A stretch of DNA of 43,809 bases from Micromonospora sp. AMSO31t (GCF_008868175.1 NZ_WBKT01000038.1:1-43809), one strand, 5' to 3'. Counted from the stretch's first letter, positions 19,110 to 28,311 are shown. Numbers and translations: made by a program. The notes: generated from the letters alone by a model not told the origin.

Positions 19110-20375
19110 GTGGCACTCGTGGTGCAGAAGTACGGCGGGTCCTCCGTCGCCAACGCCGAGCGGATCAAGCGGGTGGCCGAGCGCATCGTGGCCGCCCGCA
19201 AGGCCGGCGACGACGTGGTCGTGGTGGTCTCCGCCATGGGAGACACCACCGACGAGCTGCTCGACCTGGCCAACCAGGTCAGCCCGCTGCCGCCCGGCCG
19301 CGAGCTGGACATGCTGCTCACCGCCGGGGAGCGGATCTCCATGGCGCTGCTGGCCATGGCCATCCACAACCTGGGCTACGAGGCCCGCTCGTTCACCGGC
19401 TCGCAGGCCGGCGTGCTCACCACCTCGGTGCACGGCCGGGCGCGGATCATCGACGTCACCCCGGGCCGCCTCAAGGGCGCGCTGGACGAGGGCGCGGTGG
19501 TCATCGTGGCGGGCTTCCAGGGCGTCTCGCAGGACACCAAGGACGTCACCACGCTGGGCCGGGGCGGGTCGGACACCACCGCCGTGGCCCTCGCCGCCGC
19601 GCTCGACGCGGACGTCTGCGAGATCTACACCGACGTGGACGGCGTCTTCACGGCCGACCCGCGGATCGTGCCGAACGCCCGGCACATCAAGCACATCACC
19701 TACGAGGAGATGCTGGAACTGGCCGCCTGCGGCGCCAAGGTGCTGCACCTGCGCAGCGTCGAGTACGCCCGGCGCGCGGGGTTGCCGATCCACGTCCGTT
19801 CGTCATACTCGACCAACACCGGCACGATGGTCACCGGATCGATGGAGGACCTTCCTGTGGAACAGGCACTGATCACCGGGGTCGCCCACGACCGCAGCGA
19901 GGCGAAGATCACCATCGTCGGGGTGCCCGACGAGCCGGGTGCCGCCGCGCGGATCTTCGACACCGTGGCCGGCGCCGAGATCAACATCGACATGATCGTG
20001 CAGAACGTGTCCACGGAGGGCACCGGCCGCACGGACATCTCCTTCACGCTGCCCAAGACCGACGGCCCGACCGCCATGGCCGCGCTCAGCAAGATCCAGG
20101 AGCAGGTCAAGTTCAAGGGCCTGCTCTACGACGACCACGTCGGCAAGGTCTCCCTGATCGGCGCGGGCATGCGCTCGCACCCGGGTGTCGCGGCCGGCTT
20201 CTTCGCCGCCCTCGGCGCGGCCGGGGTGAACATCGAGATGATCTCCACCTCGGAGATCCGGGTCTCCGTGGTCTGCCGGGACACCGACCTCGACAAGGCG
20301 GTCCGGGCCATCCACGACGCCTTCGAACTGGGCGGTGACACCGAAGCAGTCGTCTACGCCGGCACGGGGCGGTAG
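19110..20375 (+). CDS. ask: Aspartate kinase (alpha chain, full length)
   Basis: The enzyme phosphorylates L-aspartate, the entry step to lysine, diaminopimelate, threonine and methionine. The 421 residues comprise an amino-acid-kinase domain with KYGGSSVAN at the N-terminus, [44 protein letters not shown] and [15 protein letters not shown]. Two C-terminal ACT domains follow ([70 protein letters not shown]) for feedback by Lys/Thr. The GTG at 19110 follows GGGAGGGAG. The gene is 5 bases from asd, so they form an operon. GATACCCT near 19018 may be the -10 region. Confidence 0.96.
   Translation: MALVVQKYGGSSVANAERIKRVAERIVAARKAGDDVVVVVSAMGDTTDELLDLANQVSPLPPGRELDMLLTAGERISMALLAMAIHNLGYEARSFTGSQAGVLTTSVHGRARIIDVTPGRLKGALDEGAVVIVAGFQGVSQDTKDVTTLGRGGSDTTAVALAAALDADVCEIYTDVDGVFTADPRIVPNARHIKHITYEEMLELAACGAKVLHLRSVEYARRAGLPIHVRSSYSTNTGTMVTGSMEDLPVEQALITGVAHDRSEAKITIVGVPDEPGAAARIFDTVAGAEINIDMIVQNVSTEGTGRTDISFTLPKTDGPTAMAALSKIQEQVKFKGLLYDDHVGKVSLIGAGMRSHPGVAAGFFAALGAAGVNIEMISTSEIRVSVVCRDTDLDKAVRAIHDAFELGGDTEAVVYAGTGR
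19857..20375 (+). CDS. Aspartate kinase beta chain from an internal in-frame start
   Basis: In related actinobacteria the aspartokinase is alpha2beta2, with beta being the ACT-domain part translated from an internal start in the same gene. Here a GTG at 19857 opens a 172-residue product beginning [20 protein letters not shown], closely like the Corynebacterium beta chain start. A perfect GGAGG (19844-19848) lies 8 bases upstream, inside codons for SMEDLP. The position matches the known start exactly. Separate translation is inferred, not shown. Confidence 0.72.
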   Translation: MEQALITGVAHDRSEAKITIVGVPDEPGAAARIFDTVAGAEINIDMIVQNVSTEGTGRTDISFTLPKTDGPTAMAALSKIQEQVKFKGLLYDDHVGKVSLIGAGMRSHPGVAAGFFAALGAAGVNIEMISTSEIRVSVVCRDTDLDKAVRAIHDAFELGGDTEAVVYAGTGR

Positions 20376-20380
20376 CGCGG

Positions 20381-21439
20381 ATGTCGTCGCTGCCCACCCT
20401 CGCCGTGGTCGGAGCGACCGGTGCCGTCGGCACGGTGATGTGCCAGATCCTCTCCTCCCGCCGCAACGTGTGGGGCGAGATCCGGTTGCTCGCCTCCGCG
20501 CGCTCGGCCGGCCGCCAGATCCAGTGCCGGGGCGAGTCGCTGACCGTCCAGGCGCTCACCGCCGAGGCGTTCGACGGTGTGGACGTGGCGATGTTCGACG
20601 TCCCGGACGCGGTCTCGGCCGAGTGGGCGCCGGTCGCCGTGAGCCGGGGCGCCGTCGCGGTGGACAACTCGGGCGCGTTCCGCATGGACCGCGACGTGCC
20701 GCTGGTCGTCCCCGAGATCAACCCCGAGCAGGTCCGCAACCGGCCGAAGGGGATCATCGCCAATGCCAACTGCACCACCCTGGCGATGATCGTGGCGATC
20801 GCCCCGCTGCACCGCGAGTACGGGCTGCGCGAGCTGGTGCTCGCCTCGTACCAGGCGGTCTCCGGTGCGGGGCAGGCCGGCGTGGACGCGCTGCACGCCC
20901 AGCTCGGCAAGATCGCCGGGGACCGGGTGCTCGGCTCCCGGCCGGGCGACGTCCGGCAGGCGGTCGGCGACGAGCTGGGCCCGTTCCCGGCGCCGCTCGC
21001 GCTCAACGTGGTGCCCTGGGCCGGCTCGCTCGCCGACGGCGGCTGGTCGTCCGAGGAGCTCAAGATGCGCAACGAGTCGCGCAAGATCCTCGGGCTGCCC
21101 GACCTCAAGGTCTCCGCGACCTGCGTCCGGGTGCCCGTGGTGACCGGTCACTCGGTCGCGGTGCACGCGGTCTTCGCCACCGAGGTCGACGCCGAGGGCG
21201 CCCGCGAGGTGCTGCGCAACGCGCCCGGCGTGATCCTGGTCGACGACCCGGCCGCCGGCGAGTTCCCCATGCCGATCGACGCGGTGGGCACCGACCCGTC
21301 GTGGGTCGGCCGGATCCGCCGGGCCGTCGACGACCCGCGCGCCCTCGACCTCTTCGTCACCGGCGACAACCTGCGCAAGGGCGCCGCCCTGAACACCGCC
21401 CAGATCGCCGAGCTGCTGGCCAGGGAGCTGACCCGCTGA
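20381..21439 (+). CDS. asd: Aspartate-semialdehyde dehydrogenase
   Basis: Asd reduces L-aspartyl-4-phosphate to the semialdehyde with NADPH, the second step of the aspartate pathway. The 352-residue product has the nucleotide-binding loop ([12 protein letters not shown]), the phosphate-binding motif near [12 protein letters not shown], the catalytic Cys in NANCTTLAM and the conserved [11 protein letters not shown]. Substrate-binding residues lie in the [10 protein letters not shown] helix and the catalytic His in [12 protein letters not shown]. The start is ATG at 20381, 5 bases after ask, so translation is probably coupled. A hairpin after the stop separates it from the convergent GGDEF gene. 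Confidence 0.96.
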   Translation: MSSLPTLAVVGATGAVGTVMCQILSSRRNVWGEIRLLASARSAGRQIQCRGESLTVQALTAEAFDGVDVAMFDVPDAVSAEWAPVAVSRGAVAVDNSGAFRMDRDVPLVVPEINPEQVRNRPKGIIANANCTTLAMIVAIAPLHREYGLRELVLASYQAVSGAGQAGVDALHAQLGKIAGDRVLGSRPGDVRQAVGDELGPFPAPLALNVVPWAGSLADGGWSSEELKMRNESRKILGLPDLKVSATCVRVPVVTGHSVAVHAVFATEVDAEGAREVLRNAPGVILVDDPAAGEFPMPIDAVGTDPSWVGRIRRAVDDPRALDLFVTGDNLRKGAALNTAQIAELLARELTR

Positions 21440-21446
21440 TCCGCGG

Positions 21447-21488
21447 CCGGCCGTCCGCTCCGCCCGGCTGCTGGGGGCGGCCGGCCGG
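21447..21488. terminator. Hairpin between convergent asd and GGDEF genes
   Basis: Nested inverted repeats CCGGCCG (21447-21453) with CGGCCGG (21482-21488), and CCGCCC (21460-21465) with GGGCGG (21475-21480), form an interrupted stem filling the whole 49-base gap. It can serve both converging genes. Confidence 0.6.
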
Positions 21489-22952
21489 TCAGGCGGCGGA
21501 GAGGTGCACGCCGTCGCGGCCGTCCCGTTTGACGGCGTAGAGCGCCTGGTCGGCGCGGCGCAGGGTCCGCTCCGGGGTCTCGCCGGGCCGCGGGAGGGCG
21601 ACGCCGACGCTGATGGTCCGGCCGGTGCGGCGGGCGGCCTCGGTGAGCCGCTCGGCGATCCGGACGGCCTCCTCGGGGCGGCTCACCTCGATCACCGCGA
21701 CGAACTCGTCGCCGCCGGTGCGGTACAGCTCGTCGCCCTGGCGCAGCGCCCCCTCCAGCGCCCGGGCCAGCCCCACGAGAAGCTGGTCGCCGGCCTGGTG
21801 GCCGTACGTGTCGTTGACGTCCTTGAAGCCGTCCACGTCGATCGCCAGCAGGGCGGTACGCCCCGGCGTGGCGCTCGCGATCCGCTGCCCGAACGGCCCG
21901 GTGTGGCGCAGCCCGGTGAGCGGATCCGAGCTGGCCTGCTCGCGCAGCCGGGCGAGCGTACGCAGCCGGTCGAGGCAGATCCACGCCTGCCCGGCCAGCA
22001 GCTCGATGAGGTTGACCGTGGTCGGGTCGGGGCGCAGCAGCCGCTCGTCGGCGGCCAGCAGCACACCGCCGCCCTCCGTGGGGCCGACCGGCACCGCCAC
22101 CAGGGTGCGCGCACCGGCCCGGGTCAGCGGCAGGTAGTCCACGGTCGGCGGATGCCCCTCCTCGCCCAGCGTGTACGCCGAGCCGTGCCGGTGGGCGCGG
22201 GCGATCATCCGGGCGAGCGCCGCCGGGCCGGCCTCGGCCAGCTCGGCCCGGATCCGGGTCTCCAACGCTCCGGGGGTGCCCGTCGGCGTGCCCAGCCGGG
22301 GTTCGCGCGGGCCGGGAAGGATCAGCACGGCGGCGGAGAGCGCCGAGACGTCCCGGGCCGCGGCGATCGCGGCGGTCATCAGGTCCCAGTCGGTGGGTGC
22401 GGTGGTCATCGCGGCGGCGTGCCGGAGCAGCTTCTCGCTGCGGCTCTCGGCCGGCGGCCCGTCGAGCGCGGCGATCCGGGCGCCGAGCCGGTCGGCCAGC
22501 CGCTGGGCGGTCTCCCGCCACCGGTCCGTCCCGACCGGGCCGCTCCACTGGAGGTCCAGCACGCCGAGCGGCCGGCCTGCCTGATCCCGCACGGGCACGC
22601 AGATCTCGGCGGTGACATCGGGGCGTACCGGCAGGTAGTCGGGATCGGCGGTGACGTCGGGGACGGTGGCGGGCTCGCCAGAGTCGTACACCCGGGCCAC
22701 GATCGACCGCTTCTGGTCGCGCCGGGCCGGGCCGGAGTTCCCGCTCGGTGTCTTCAACGGCACGGTGGAGAAGACCTGCCACGCGCCGGTGGCCGCGACG
22801 CAGCGCAGCCGGTCGTGGACCTGGAGCAGGATCGAGATCGTCGCCGGGGTGTGCCGGGCCAGCGCCGCGACGGTCCACTGGCACGCCTCCAGCGCGGTCG
22901 ACGCCATCGGAAGGCGGACCGTGACGTCCCGGACGACTCGCTCGTGATCCAC
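21489..22952 (-). CDS. GAF-domain diguanylate cyclase (GGDEF protein)
   Basis: This enzyme probably makes cyclic di-GMP from two GTP. The 487 residues contain an N-terminal GAF-like region (about 20-170, TVAALARHTPATISILLQVHDRLRCVAATGAWQVF), a second GAF-like region (about 190-310) and a C-terminal GGDEF domain that starts at SSDPLTGLRHTGPF. The active-site GGDEF is intact at about residue 412. An RxxD inhibitory site (RQGD) stands exactly five residues before it, so product inhibition is expected. No EAL domain or membrane helix is present, so the enzyme is cytosolic and the GAF domains are the likely sensor. The GTG at 22952 follows AGGA; an ATG further in is an alternative. Confidence 0.88.
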   Translation of the reverse strand: MDHERVVRDVTVRLPMASTALEACQWTVAALARHTPATISILLQVHDRLRCVAATGAWQVFSTVPLKTPSGNSGPARRDQKRSIVARVYDSGEPATVPDVTADPDYLPVRPDVTAEICVPVRDQAGRPLGVLDLQWSGPVGTDRWRETAQRLADRLGARIAALDGPPAESRSEKLLRHAAAMTTAPTDWDLMTAAIAAARDVSALSAAVLILPGPREPRLGTPTGTPGALETRIRAELAEAGPAALARMIARAHRHGSAYTLGEEGHPPTVDYLPLTRAGARTLVAVPVGPTEGGGVLLAADERLLRPDPTTVNLIELLAGQAWICLDRLRTLARLREQASSDPLTGLRHTGPFGQRIASATPGRTALLAIDVDGFKDVNDTYGHQAGDQLLVGLARALEGALRQGDELYRTGGDEFVAVIEVSRPEEAVRIAERLTEAARRTGRTISVGVALPRPGETPERTLRRADQALYAVKRDGRDGVHLSAA

Positions 22953-23031
22953 GTCGTTCCTGCTCGGAGGGGGCGGGGCGCGATCAAGGGTACCCAGCGG
23001 GCGAGCCGGCGACCTTCGTACACATGTGCTA

Positions 23032-23046
23032 TCCACAGGCTGTGGA
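23032..23046. promoter_or_regulatory. Palindrome TCCACAG-G-CTGTGGA between divergent genes
   Basis: A perfect 7-1-7 inverted repeat lies in the 174-base divergent gap. Each arm includes TCCACAG, which resembles actinomycete DnaA boxes (TTGTCCACA type). Another TGTGG occurs at 23054-23058, and CACATGTG is at 23021-23028. It may be an operator for one of the flanking genes or a chance DnaA-like cluster. Confidence 0.4.
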
Positions 23047-23126
23047 CGCGGCCTGTGGGCGACGGGGCCCCGCAGTGGGGTGCGGCGGCGATAGCGTGAG
23101 GGTCCCGGGCTCGTCAGGAGGCGCCG

Positions 23127-23906
23127 ATGCTCATCGCCCAGCTCAGCGACCCGCACGTGACCACCGGCCCGCTCGCGGCCGAGCCGGCGTCCGGGCTGCA
23201 CCGGGCGCTCGGCCGGGTGCTCGCCCTCCGGCCCCGGCCGGACTGCGTGGTGATCACCGGCGACCTGGTGGGCAACGGCCGCCCCGACGAGTACCTGGCG
23301 TTGCGCGAGATCGTCGCGCGCTTCCCGCTGCCCGTGCACCTCGCCGCGGGCAACCACGACGACCGGGAGTCCCTCCTCGACACCTTCGGTGGAACCCCGT
23401 ACCTGGGTGGCGGCTTCTCGGCCCACTACCACGTGGACCAGCCGGACGGCACGCTCGTGGTGCTCGACTCGCACGCCCCCGGCAACGCCGGGGGGCGGCT
23501 CGGTGACGATCAGCTCGGCTGGCTCGACGGGGTGCTCGCCGGTCGCACCGAGGTGCCCGCCGTGGTGTGCCTGCACCATCCGCCGGTGGCGGTCGGCGTC
23601 CCGGTCATGGACGCCATGGGGCTCACCGACGCCGACGCGCTCGCCGAGGTGATCGGGCGCCACCCCCATGTGGTCCGCGTCGCCGCCGGGCACCTGCACC
23701 GGCCGGTGACCAGCGCCTTCGCGGGCACGGTGCTGACCACCGCGCCGAGCACCTGGATGCAGGTCAGCCTGGCCATGACCGAGGAGGAGGAGATCGGCTG
23801 GGTGGCCGAGCCGACCGCCTTCCTGCTGCACCGGGTGGCCGACGGCGGCTGCGTGACGCACACCGTCCAGGTCAGCCACGCGGCCGGGCGGACCTGCTGG
23901 TTCTGA
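23127..23906 (+). CDS. Calcineurin-like metallophosphoesterase, CpdA (cyclic nucleotide phosphodiesterase) type
   Basis: This is a probable dinuclear-metal phosphodiesterase; relatives hydrolyse 3',5'-cAMP or other phosphodiesters. The 259 residues show all metal-site blocks: QLSDPH (Asp8, His10), VITGDLVGNGRPDEY, AGNHDDRE, CLHHPP and AGHLHRP. The ATG at 23127 follows a good GGAGG. TAGCGT at 23092-23097 may be the -10 box. The next gene starts 6 bases after its stop, so they are co-transcribed. The start of the diguanylate cyclase gene is divergent. Cyclic-nucleotide specificity is inferred from the family only. Confidence 0.85.
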   Translation: MLIAQLSDPHVTTGPLAAEPASGLHRALGRVLALRPRPDCVVITGDLVGNGRPDEYLALREIVARFPLPVHLAAGNHDDRESLLDTFGGTPYLGGGFSAHYHVDQPDGTLVVLDSHAPGNAGGRLGDDQLGWLDGVLAGRTEVPAVVCLHHPPVAVGVPVMDAMGLTDADALAEVIGRHPHVVRVAAGHLHRPVTSAFAGTVLTTAPSTWMQVSLAMTEEEEIGWVAEPTAFLLHRVADGGCVTHTVQVSHAAGRTCWF

Positions 23907-23912
23907 ACCGGC

Positions 23913-24545
23913 GTGGAGCGGCTTCTCTGGTACGTCGCGTACGGCTCGAACCTGCACGCGGCGCGGCTCGACCGGTACCTGCGCGGCGGGCGCCCGCCCG
24001 GCGGGCTGCGCACGTACCCGGGCTGCCGGGACTGCCGACCACCGCGCCGCACGGTCGCCGGGTCGATCCCCGGCGGCGTCTACTTCGCCGGCGAGTCCCG
24101 GGCCTGGACCGGCGGGATGGCGTTCTACGACCCGGAGCTGCCCGGTCAGGCGGCCGTACGCGGCTACCTGGTGACGGTCGAGCAGTTCGCCGACATCGCG
24201 GCGCAGGAGATGTACCGGCCGCCCGGCACGGACCTGGACCTGATCCGGGTGGCGGCGGAGGCCGGCCGGGCAACCCTCGGCCCGGGCCGCTACGAGACCC
24301 TGCTCCGGGTGGGGGTGCGCGACGGCCTGCCGATGCTCACCTTCACGGCTCCGCACGCGGCGTCCGAGGTGGAGTGGGCCCCGCCCGCCCCCGTCTACCT
24401 GGGCATGCTCGCCCGCGGGCTGCGTGAGGCGCACGGCTGGGACGTCGGCCGCACCACCGGGTACCTGGCGGCGCGGCCCGGAGTCGCCGGACACTGGTCC
24501 CGTTCGGGGGTGCGGCGACTGGTCGCGGAGGCGTCGGCGGCCTGA
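23913..24545 (+). CDS. Gamma-glutamylcyclotransferase-fold protein
   Basis: The N-terminus VERLLWYVAYGSNLHAARLDRYL carries the YGSN(L/M) loop typical of the GGCT/AIG2-like fold. The 210-residue product continues with VYFAGESRAWTGGMAFYDPEL and VRGYLVTVEQFADIAAQEMYRP. Relatives in actinomycetes are often mislabelled histone deacetylases. True GGCT activity needs a catalytic Glu or Asp that I cannot place with confidence, so the substrate is open. The GTG at 23913 is 6 bases after the phosphodiesterase stop; the two genes form a pair. The hairpin at 24699-24735 may end their transcript. Confidence 0.72.
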   Translation: MERLLWYVAYGSNLHAARLDRYLRGGRPPGGLRTYPGCRDCRPPRRTVAGSIPGGVYFAGESRAWTGGMAFYDPELPGQAAVRGYLVTVEQFADIAAQEMYRPPGTDLDLIRVAAEAGRATLGPGRYETLLRVGVRDGLPMLTFTAPHAASEVEWAPPAPVYLGMLARGLREAHGWDVGRTTGYLAARPGVAGHWSRSGVRRLVAEASAA

Positions 24546-25055
24546 CCGGGAGCGCTACCGGGCGGACCGGCAGAACGGGCCGCCGTTCGGTCGGGATCGG
24601 CCGCCCGGTGGTTGTATTTGCCTGCGCAGAGGTTGTCGGCGCAAGCGTTCCTCGGTGACATTGGCAGCGTCGACGGGCGTGCCCGCCGGCGGTTGTTCGT
24701 GGACCAGCAGGCGCCGCACCCTCCTGCTGGTCCACCCGACGCGCGGCGCCGGCTCCCTGGTCCCTGGGGGCCGGCACCGTGGGCGCCGGACCGCGACAGC
24801 GGAGAGCCGTGAAGGATTTCACCTGCCCGTCATGTCCGACTCGTCGGGCAGGCCGGTACAGGTCGCCGTCCATATTCACCATTCCCGTGTGCTCTCCGGT
24901 CGACCTCCCGGCCGCCGGATGAGAAGCTTGCCCCCGGCGGGGCGGTGTCCCCCGACTGCCGCCTTCCGCGATCGACCCCTGTCACGGCACGGATCAGGGT
25001 CACCCGGGCGAACCATCGTCCGGACACCACGCGCCGGTATCTCACGAGGAGTTCC
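24546..25055. other. 510-base intergenic region before the 5'-nucleotidase
   Basis: No credible gene is seen; the open frames here lack ribosome sites and conserved character. The region holds the hairpin at 24699-24735 and a weaker inverted repeat CCTGCCCG (24822-24829) with CGGGCAGG (24845-24852). GGTTGT occurs several times (around 24611, 24631 and 24691) in a stretch lower in GC, which may be promoter or operator material for the nucleotidase gene. Confidence 0.4.
24699..24735 (+). terminator. Perfect 13-pair hairpin
   Basis: GTGGACCAGCAGG (24699-24711) and CCTGCTGGTCCAC (24723-24735) form a perfect stem with an 11-base loop. It lies 154 bases after the GGCT-like gene, further than usual, so it may be a terminator or a leader element of the nucleotidase transcript. 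Confidence 0.6.
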
Positions 25056-26798
25056 ATGTCCGTCCCCGGGATGCGCCGCCGGGCCGCCGTCGGTTTGGCC
25101 GCACTCGCCGCCACCGCGTTCACCGCGGTCGCCGTACACCCCGACCAGGCCGAGGCCCGTCCGAAGCCGATCGACGTCAAGCTGCTCGCCATCAACGACT
25201 TCCACGGCAACCTGGAGCCGCCGACCGGCTCCAGCGGCACCATCGACGGGCAGCCCGCCGGTGGCGCGGCATACCTGGCCGCCCACCTCGACGCGCTGCG
25301 TGGCACCACGAAGAAGGAGCGGGAGCACACCATCACGGTCGCCGCCGGTGACCTGATCGGCGCCTCGCCGCTGCTCTCCGCCGCGTTCCACGACGAGCCC
25401 ACCGTCGAGGAGATGAACCTCGCCGGGCTCGAGTTCACCAGCGTCGGCAACCACGAGTTCGACGAGGGCGCCACCGAGCTGCTCCGGATGCAGAACGGCG
25501 GCTGCCACCCGGTCGACGGCTGCGCCGACGGCACCCCGTTCAAGGGCGCCAAGTTCCAGTACCTCTCGGCGAACGCCTTCAAGACCGCCACCGGCAAGCC
25601 GCTGCTGCCGCCGTACGGCATCAAGAAGATCGACGGCGTCAAGATCGGCTTCATCGGGATGACCCTGGAGGGCACCCCGCAGATCGTCAGCCAGCAGGGC
25701 GTCGCCGGGCTGTCCTTCGTCGACGAGGCGGACACCGCCAACAAGTACGCCCGCATCCTGCGCGCCCAGGGCGTGCAGGCCATCGTCGTGCTGCTGCACG
25801 AGGGCGGCGTGCAGAACGGCGGCGGCATAAACGACTGCGTCGGCTTCAGTGGCCCGATCGTCGACATCGCCAACCGGATGGACCCGTCCATCGACGTGAT
25901 CGTCAGCGGGCACACCCACGCCGCGTACAACTGCAACATCAACGGCAAGCTGGTCACGAGCGCCAGCTCCTTCGGTCGCCTGGTCACCGACATCGACCTG
26001 AAGATCGACCGGCGCAGCAAGGACATCGTCAGCGCGTCGGCGAACAACGTCGTGGTGACCCGGACCGTCGACTCGAACCAGGCCACGAACGACCTGATCA
26101 CCCACTACAAGACCGCCCTCGGCCCGGTGGCCGACAAGGTGGTCGGCGAGACCACCAGCGTGCTCACCAAGACCCAGGAGAACCTGTACCAGACCGGGGT
26201 CGACGTCAACGGCAAGCCGACGTACCAGACCGGTGAGTCGCCGCTCGGCAACGTGATCGCCGACGCCCAGCTCGCGGCCACCGACAACGAGCAGAACGCC
26301 GTCGCCGCGTTCATGAACCCCGGTGGTGTCCGCGCCGACCTCGACGCCGGCCCGGTCACCTACGCCGAGGCGTTCACCGTCCAGCCGTTCGCCAACAACC
26401 TGGTGACGCTGGACCTGACCGGCGCGCAGCTCTACTGCATGCTGGAGCAGCAGTTCACCACCGCCAAGGTGCTGTACGCGTCCTCGACCGTGCACTACGT
26501 CGTCGACGTCAACGGCACCACCGCGCCGGCCGCGTCGCCGTGCACCGGCACCCGCGTGGTCCGGGGCAGCCTCACCATCAACGGCACCCCGGTCACCGAC
26601 ACCGCGACCTACCGGGTCACGGTGAACAACTTCCTCGCCGGCGGTGGCGACGGCTTCAGTGTCCTCACCGGTGGCACGAACGCCGTCACCGGCCTGATCG
26701 ACCTGGACGCCTTCACCGCGTACCTGACCGAGAAGTCGCCGGTCTCCGCGCCGGCGCTGGACCGGATCCAGACCACGGCGGAGGTCCCGGCCGCCTGA
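25056..26798 (+). CDS. Secreted 5'-nucleotidase/2',3'-cyclic phosphodiesterase family protein
   Basis: This extracytoplasmic metallophosphatase probably releases phosphate from nucleotides (UshA-like). The 580 residues begin with a signal peptide (MRRRAAVGLAALAATAFTAVAV, cleavage near AEA; the RRR could indicate the Tat route). The N-terminal metallophosphatase domain has AINDFHGNL, VAAGDLIGASPLLS, SVGNHEFDEG, VVLLHEGG and VSGHTHAAYNC. The C-terminal nucleotide-binding domain has SPLGNVIADAQL, FMNPGGVRADL and FTVQPFANNLVTLDLTG. The ATG at 25056 follows GAGGAG. It stands alone, with a long upstream region and its own terminator. Confidence 0.93.
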   Translation: MSVPGMRRRAAVGLAALAATAFTAVAVHPDQAEARPKPIDVKLLAINDFHGNLEPPTGSSGTIDGQPAGGAAYLAAHLDALRGTTKKEREHTITVAAGDLIGASPLLSAAFHDEPTVEEMNLAGLEFTSVGNHEFDEGATELLRMQNGGCHPVDGCADGTPFKGAKFQYLSANAFKTATGKPLLPPYGIKKIDGVKIGFIGMTLEGTPQIVSQQGVAGLSFVDEADTANKYARILRAQGVQAIVVLLHEGGVQNGGGINDCVGFSGPIVDIANRMDPSIDVIVSGHTHAAYNCNINGKLVTSASSFGRLVTDIDLKIDRRSKDIVSASANNVVVTRTVDSNQATNDLITHYKTALGPVADKVVGETTSVLTKTQENLYQTGVDVNGKPTYQTGESPLGNVIADAQLAATDNEQNAVAAFMNPGGVRADLDAGPVTYAEAFTVQPFANNLVTLDLTGAQLYCMLEQQFTTAKVLYASSTVHYVVDVNGTTAPAASPCTGTRVVRGSLTINGTPVTDTATYRVTVNNFLAGGGDGFSVLTGGTNAVTGLIDLDAFTAYLTEKSPVSAPALDRIQTTAEVPAA

Positions 26799-26818
26799 CG
26801 GCCGACCCGTACGACGAA

Positions 26819-26848
26819 CGGGCCCCGGAGCGGATGCTCCGGGGCCCG
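26819..26848. terminator. Strong bidirectional hairpin terminator
   Basis: CGGGCCCCGGAGC (26819-26831) pairs perfectly with GCTCCGGGGCCCG (26836-26848) around a GGAT loop. It is 20 bases after the nucleotidase stop and 20 bases before the end of the convergent MFS gene. Confidence 0.9.
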
Positions 26849-26868
26849 TCCGTGTGTCGCGGCAGCGC

Positions 26869-28149
26869 TCAGGCGTGCGCGGGCGCCGGCTCCCCGACCA
26901 CGGCGGCGATGCGGCCGTCCTGGGCGCCGGTGAGCAGTCGGCGCAACGACAGGGCCAGCACCGAGGCGGTCAGGCACCCGCCCACCACGACCGCCACCCA
27001 GAGCCGGCCGTGTGCCGCGCCGATCAGCGGACCCGCGGTGACCGGGCCGATGACGCCGCTGATCCCGAAGATCATCGAGCTCATGGCGTTGTACCGGCCG
27101 CGCAGCTCGTCGGTGGCCAGCGCATTGGTGAGGGCCGGCATCACCGGCGACAGCATCGTCTCGCCGAACCCGAAGATCGCCGAGCAGGCCACCACGCCGA
27201 GCGCCGCGAGCAGCGCGTTGCCCGTGCCCACCAGGCCGGCCGCGCCCAGGACCAGCCACGCGGTCGCGAAGACCGCGCCCACCGCGGCGAGCGCGCCCGT
27301 CCGGCTCCGGCCCTCCATCCGGCGGATCACCAGCAGCTGGGAGAGCACGATCATCACGGTGTTGCCGGCGAGTGCCCACGCCACCACCCGGGGCGACACC
27401 TCGACCACCCGCACCGAGTACGCGGCGAAGCCCACCTCGATCTGCGCGTAGCCGCAGGTGGTGAGGACCAGGCCGAAGATGACCAGCCGGCGGAACGGCC
27501 GGTCCCGCAGCACGGCGAGGTAACCCCCAGCCCCCGGCGCGGCGTCCGCCGCCCGCTCCTGGACCAGCCGGTGACCGACGTGCGGCAGGGTCAGCAGGAT
27601 CAGGCCCGGCATGAGGTAGCTCACCGCGTCCAGCACGTAGATGGCCTGGAAGGTGACCGGCCGGGCCACGTCGACCACCGCGCCGGAGATCAGGCCGCCC
27701 ACGCCGATGCCCAGGTTGAGCAGCGCGAAGTTCAACCCGAACACCCGCTGCCGCTCACCGTCGCCGGTGAGCGAGGCGAGGATCGTGTTCTGGCCGGACC
27801 AGATCGCCGAGCTGCCCACCGCGATCAGCGTCATCACGCCGAACGCCGACGCGGTCGAGTCGACCAGCGCCAGCGAGCCGGTGCCGATCGCCTCGACGGC
27901 CAGGCAGGGCAGCACCACCCGGCGGGCGCCGAACCGGTCGATCAGCGTGCCGCCCAGCGGCGACAGTGCCAGCGTCACCGCGCCGAACCAGCCGATCACC
28001 AGACCGGCGCGGGCATCGCTCAACCCGCGGACGTCGGTGAGGTAGATGAAGAGGAACGGCAGGGTGAGGCCGCGCCCGACGGCCGACAGCAGGGTGCCGA
28101 TCAGGAGGCGGCGGGCTTCGGGACGGGCGGGCAGGGCGCGGCGCAGCAT
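26869..28149 (-). CDS. MFS transporter
   Basis: This is a 12-helix major facilitator of unknown substrate. The 426 residues begin MLRRALPARPEARRLLIGTLLSAVGRG. Motif A is PLGGTLIDRFGARRVVL, and the central loop carries AAPGAGGYLAVLRDRPFRRLVIFG. Helices 7-12 are followed by a short hydrophilic tail. It belongs to the same broad group as the MFS gene at 15115-16386, since both share the VLRDRPF loop and a similar helix order. It converges on the nucleotidase gene and diverges from a small unknown gene. Confidence 0.87.
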   Translation of the reverse strand: MLRRALPARPEARRLLIGTLLSAVGRGLTLPFLFIYLTDVRGLSDARAGLVIGWFGAVTLALSPLGGTLIDRFGARRVVLPCLAVEAIGTGSLALVDSTASAFGVMTLIAVGSSAIWSGQNTILASLTGDGERQRVFGLNFALLNLGIGVGGLISGAVVDVARPVTFQAIYVLDAVSYLMPGLILLTLPHVGHRLVQERAADAAPGAGGYLAVLRDRPFRRLVIFGLVLTTCGYAQIEVGFAAYSVRVVEVSPRVVAWALAGNTVMIVLSQLLVIRRMEGRSRTGALAAVGAVFATAWLVLGAAGLVGTGNALLAALGVVACSAIFGFGETMLSPVMPALTNALATDELRGRYNAMSSMIFGISGVIGPVTAGPLIGAAHGRLWVAVVVGGCLTASVLALSLRRLLTGAQDGRIAAVVGEPAPAHA

Positions 28150-28311
28150 GGCTGGATTCTGTTGCCGGGGTACGACAGGCGGCGAACGGTTTTCGGGTGG
28201 TCCACCTCACCCAGCCGTTCACGGGGTGAGGTGCGTCTCATCTGCCGACGGGCTGACTGTGCTGCCCGACGGTGTCGGCGCCCTGTCGGTGGGGTCTGCC
28301 ATGCTGGCCCG

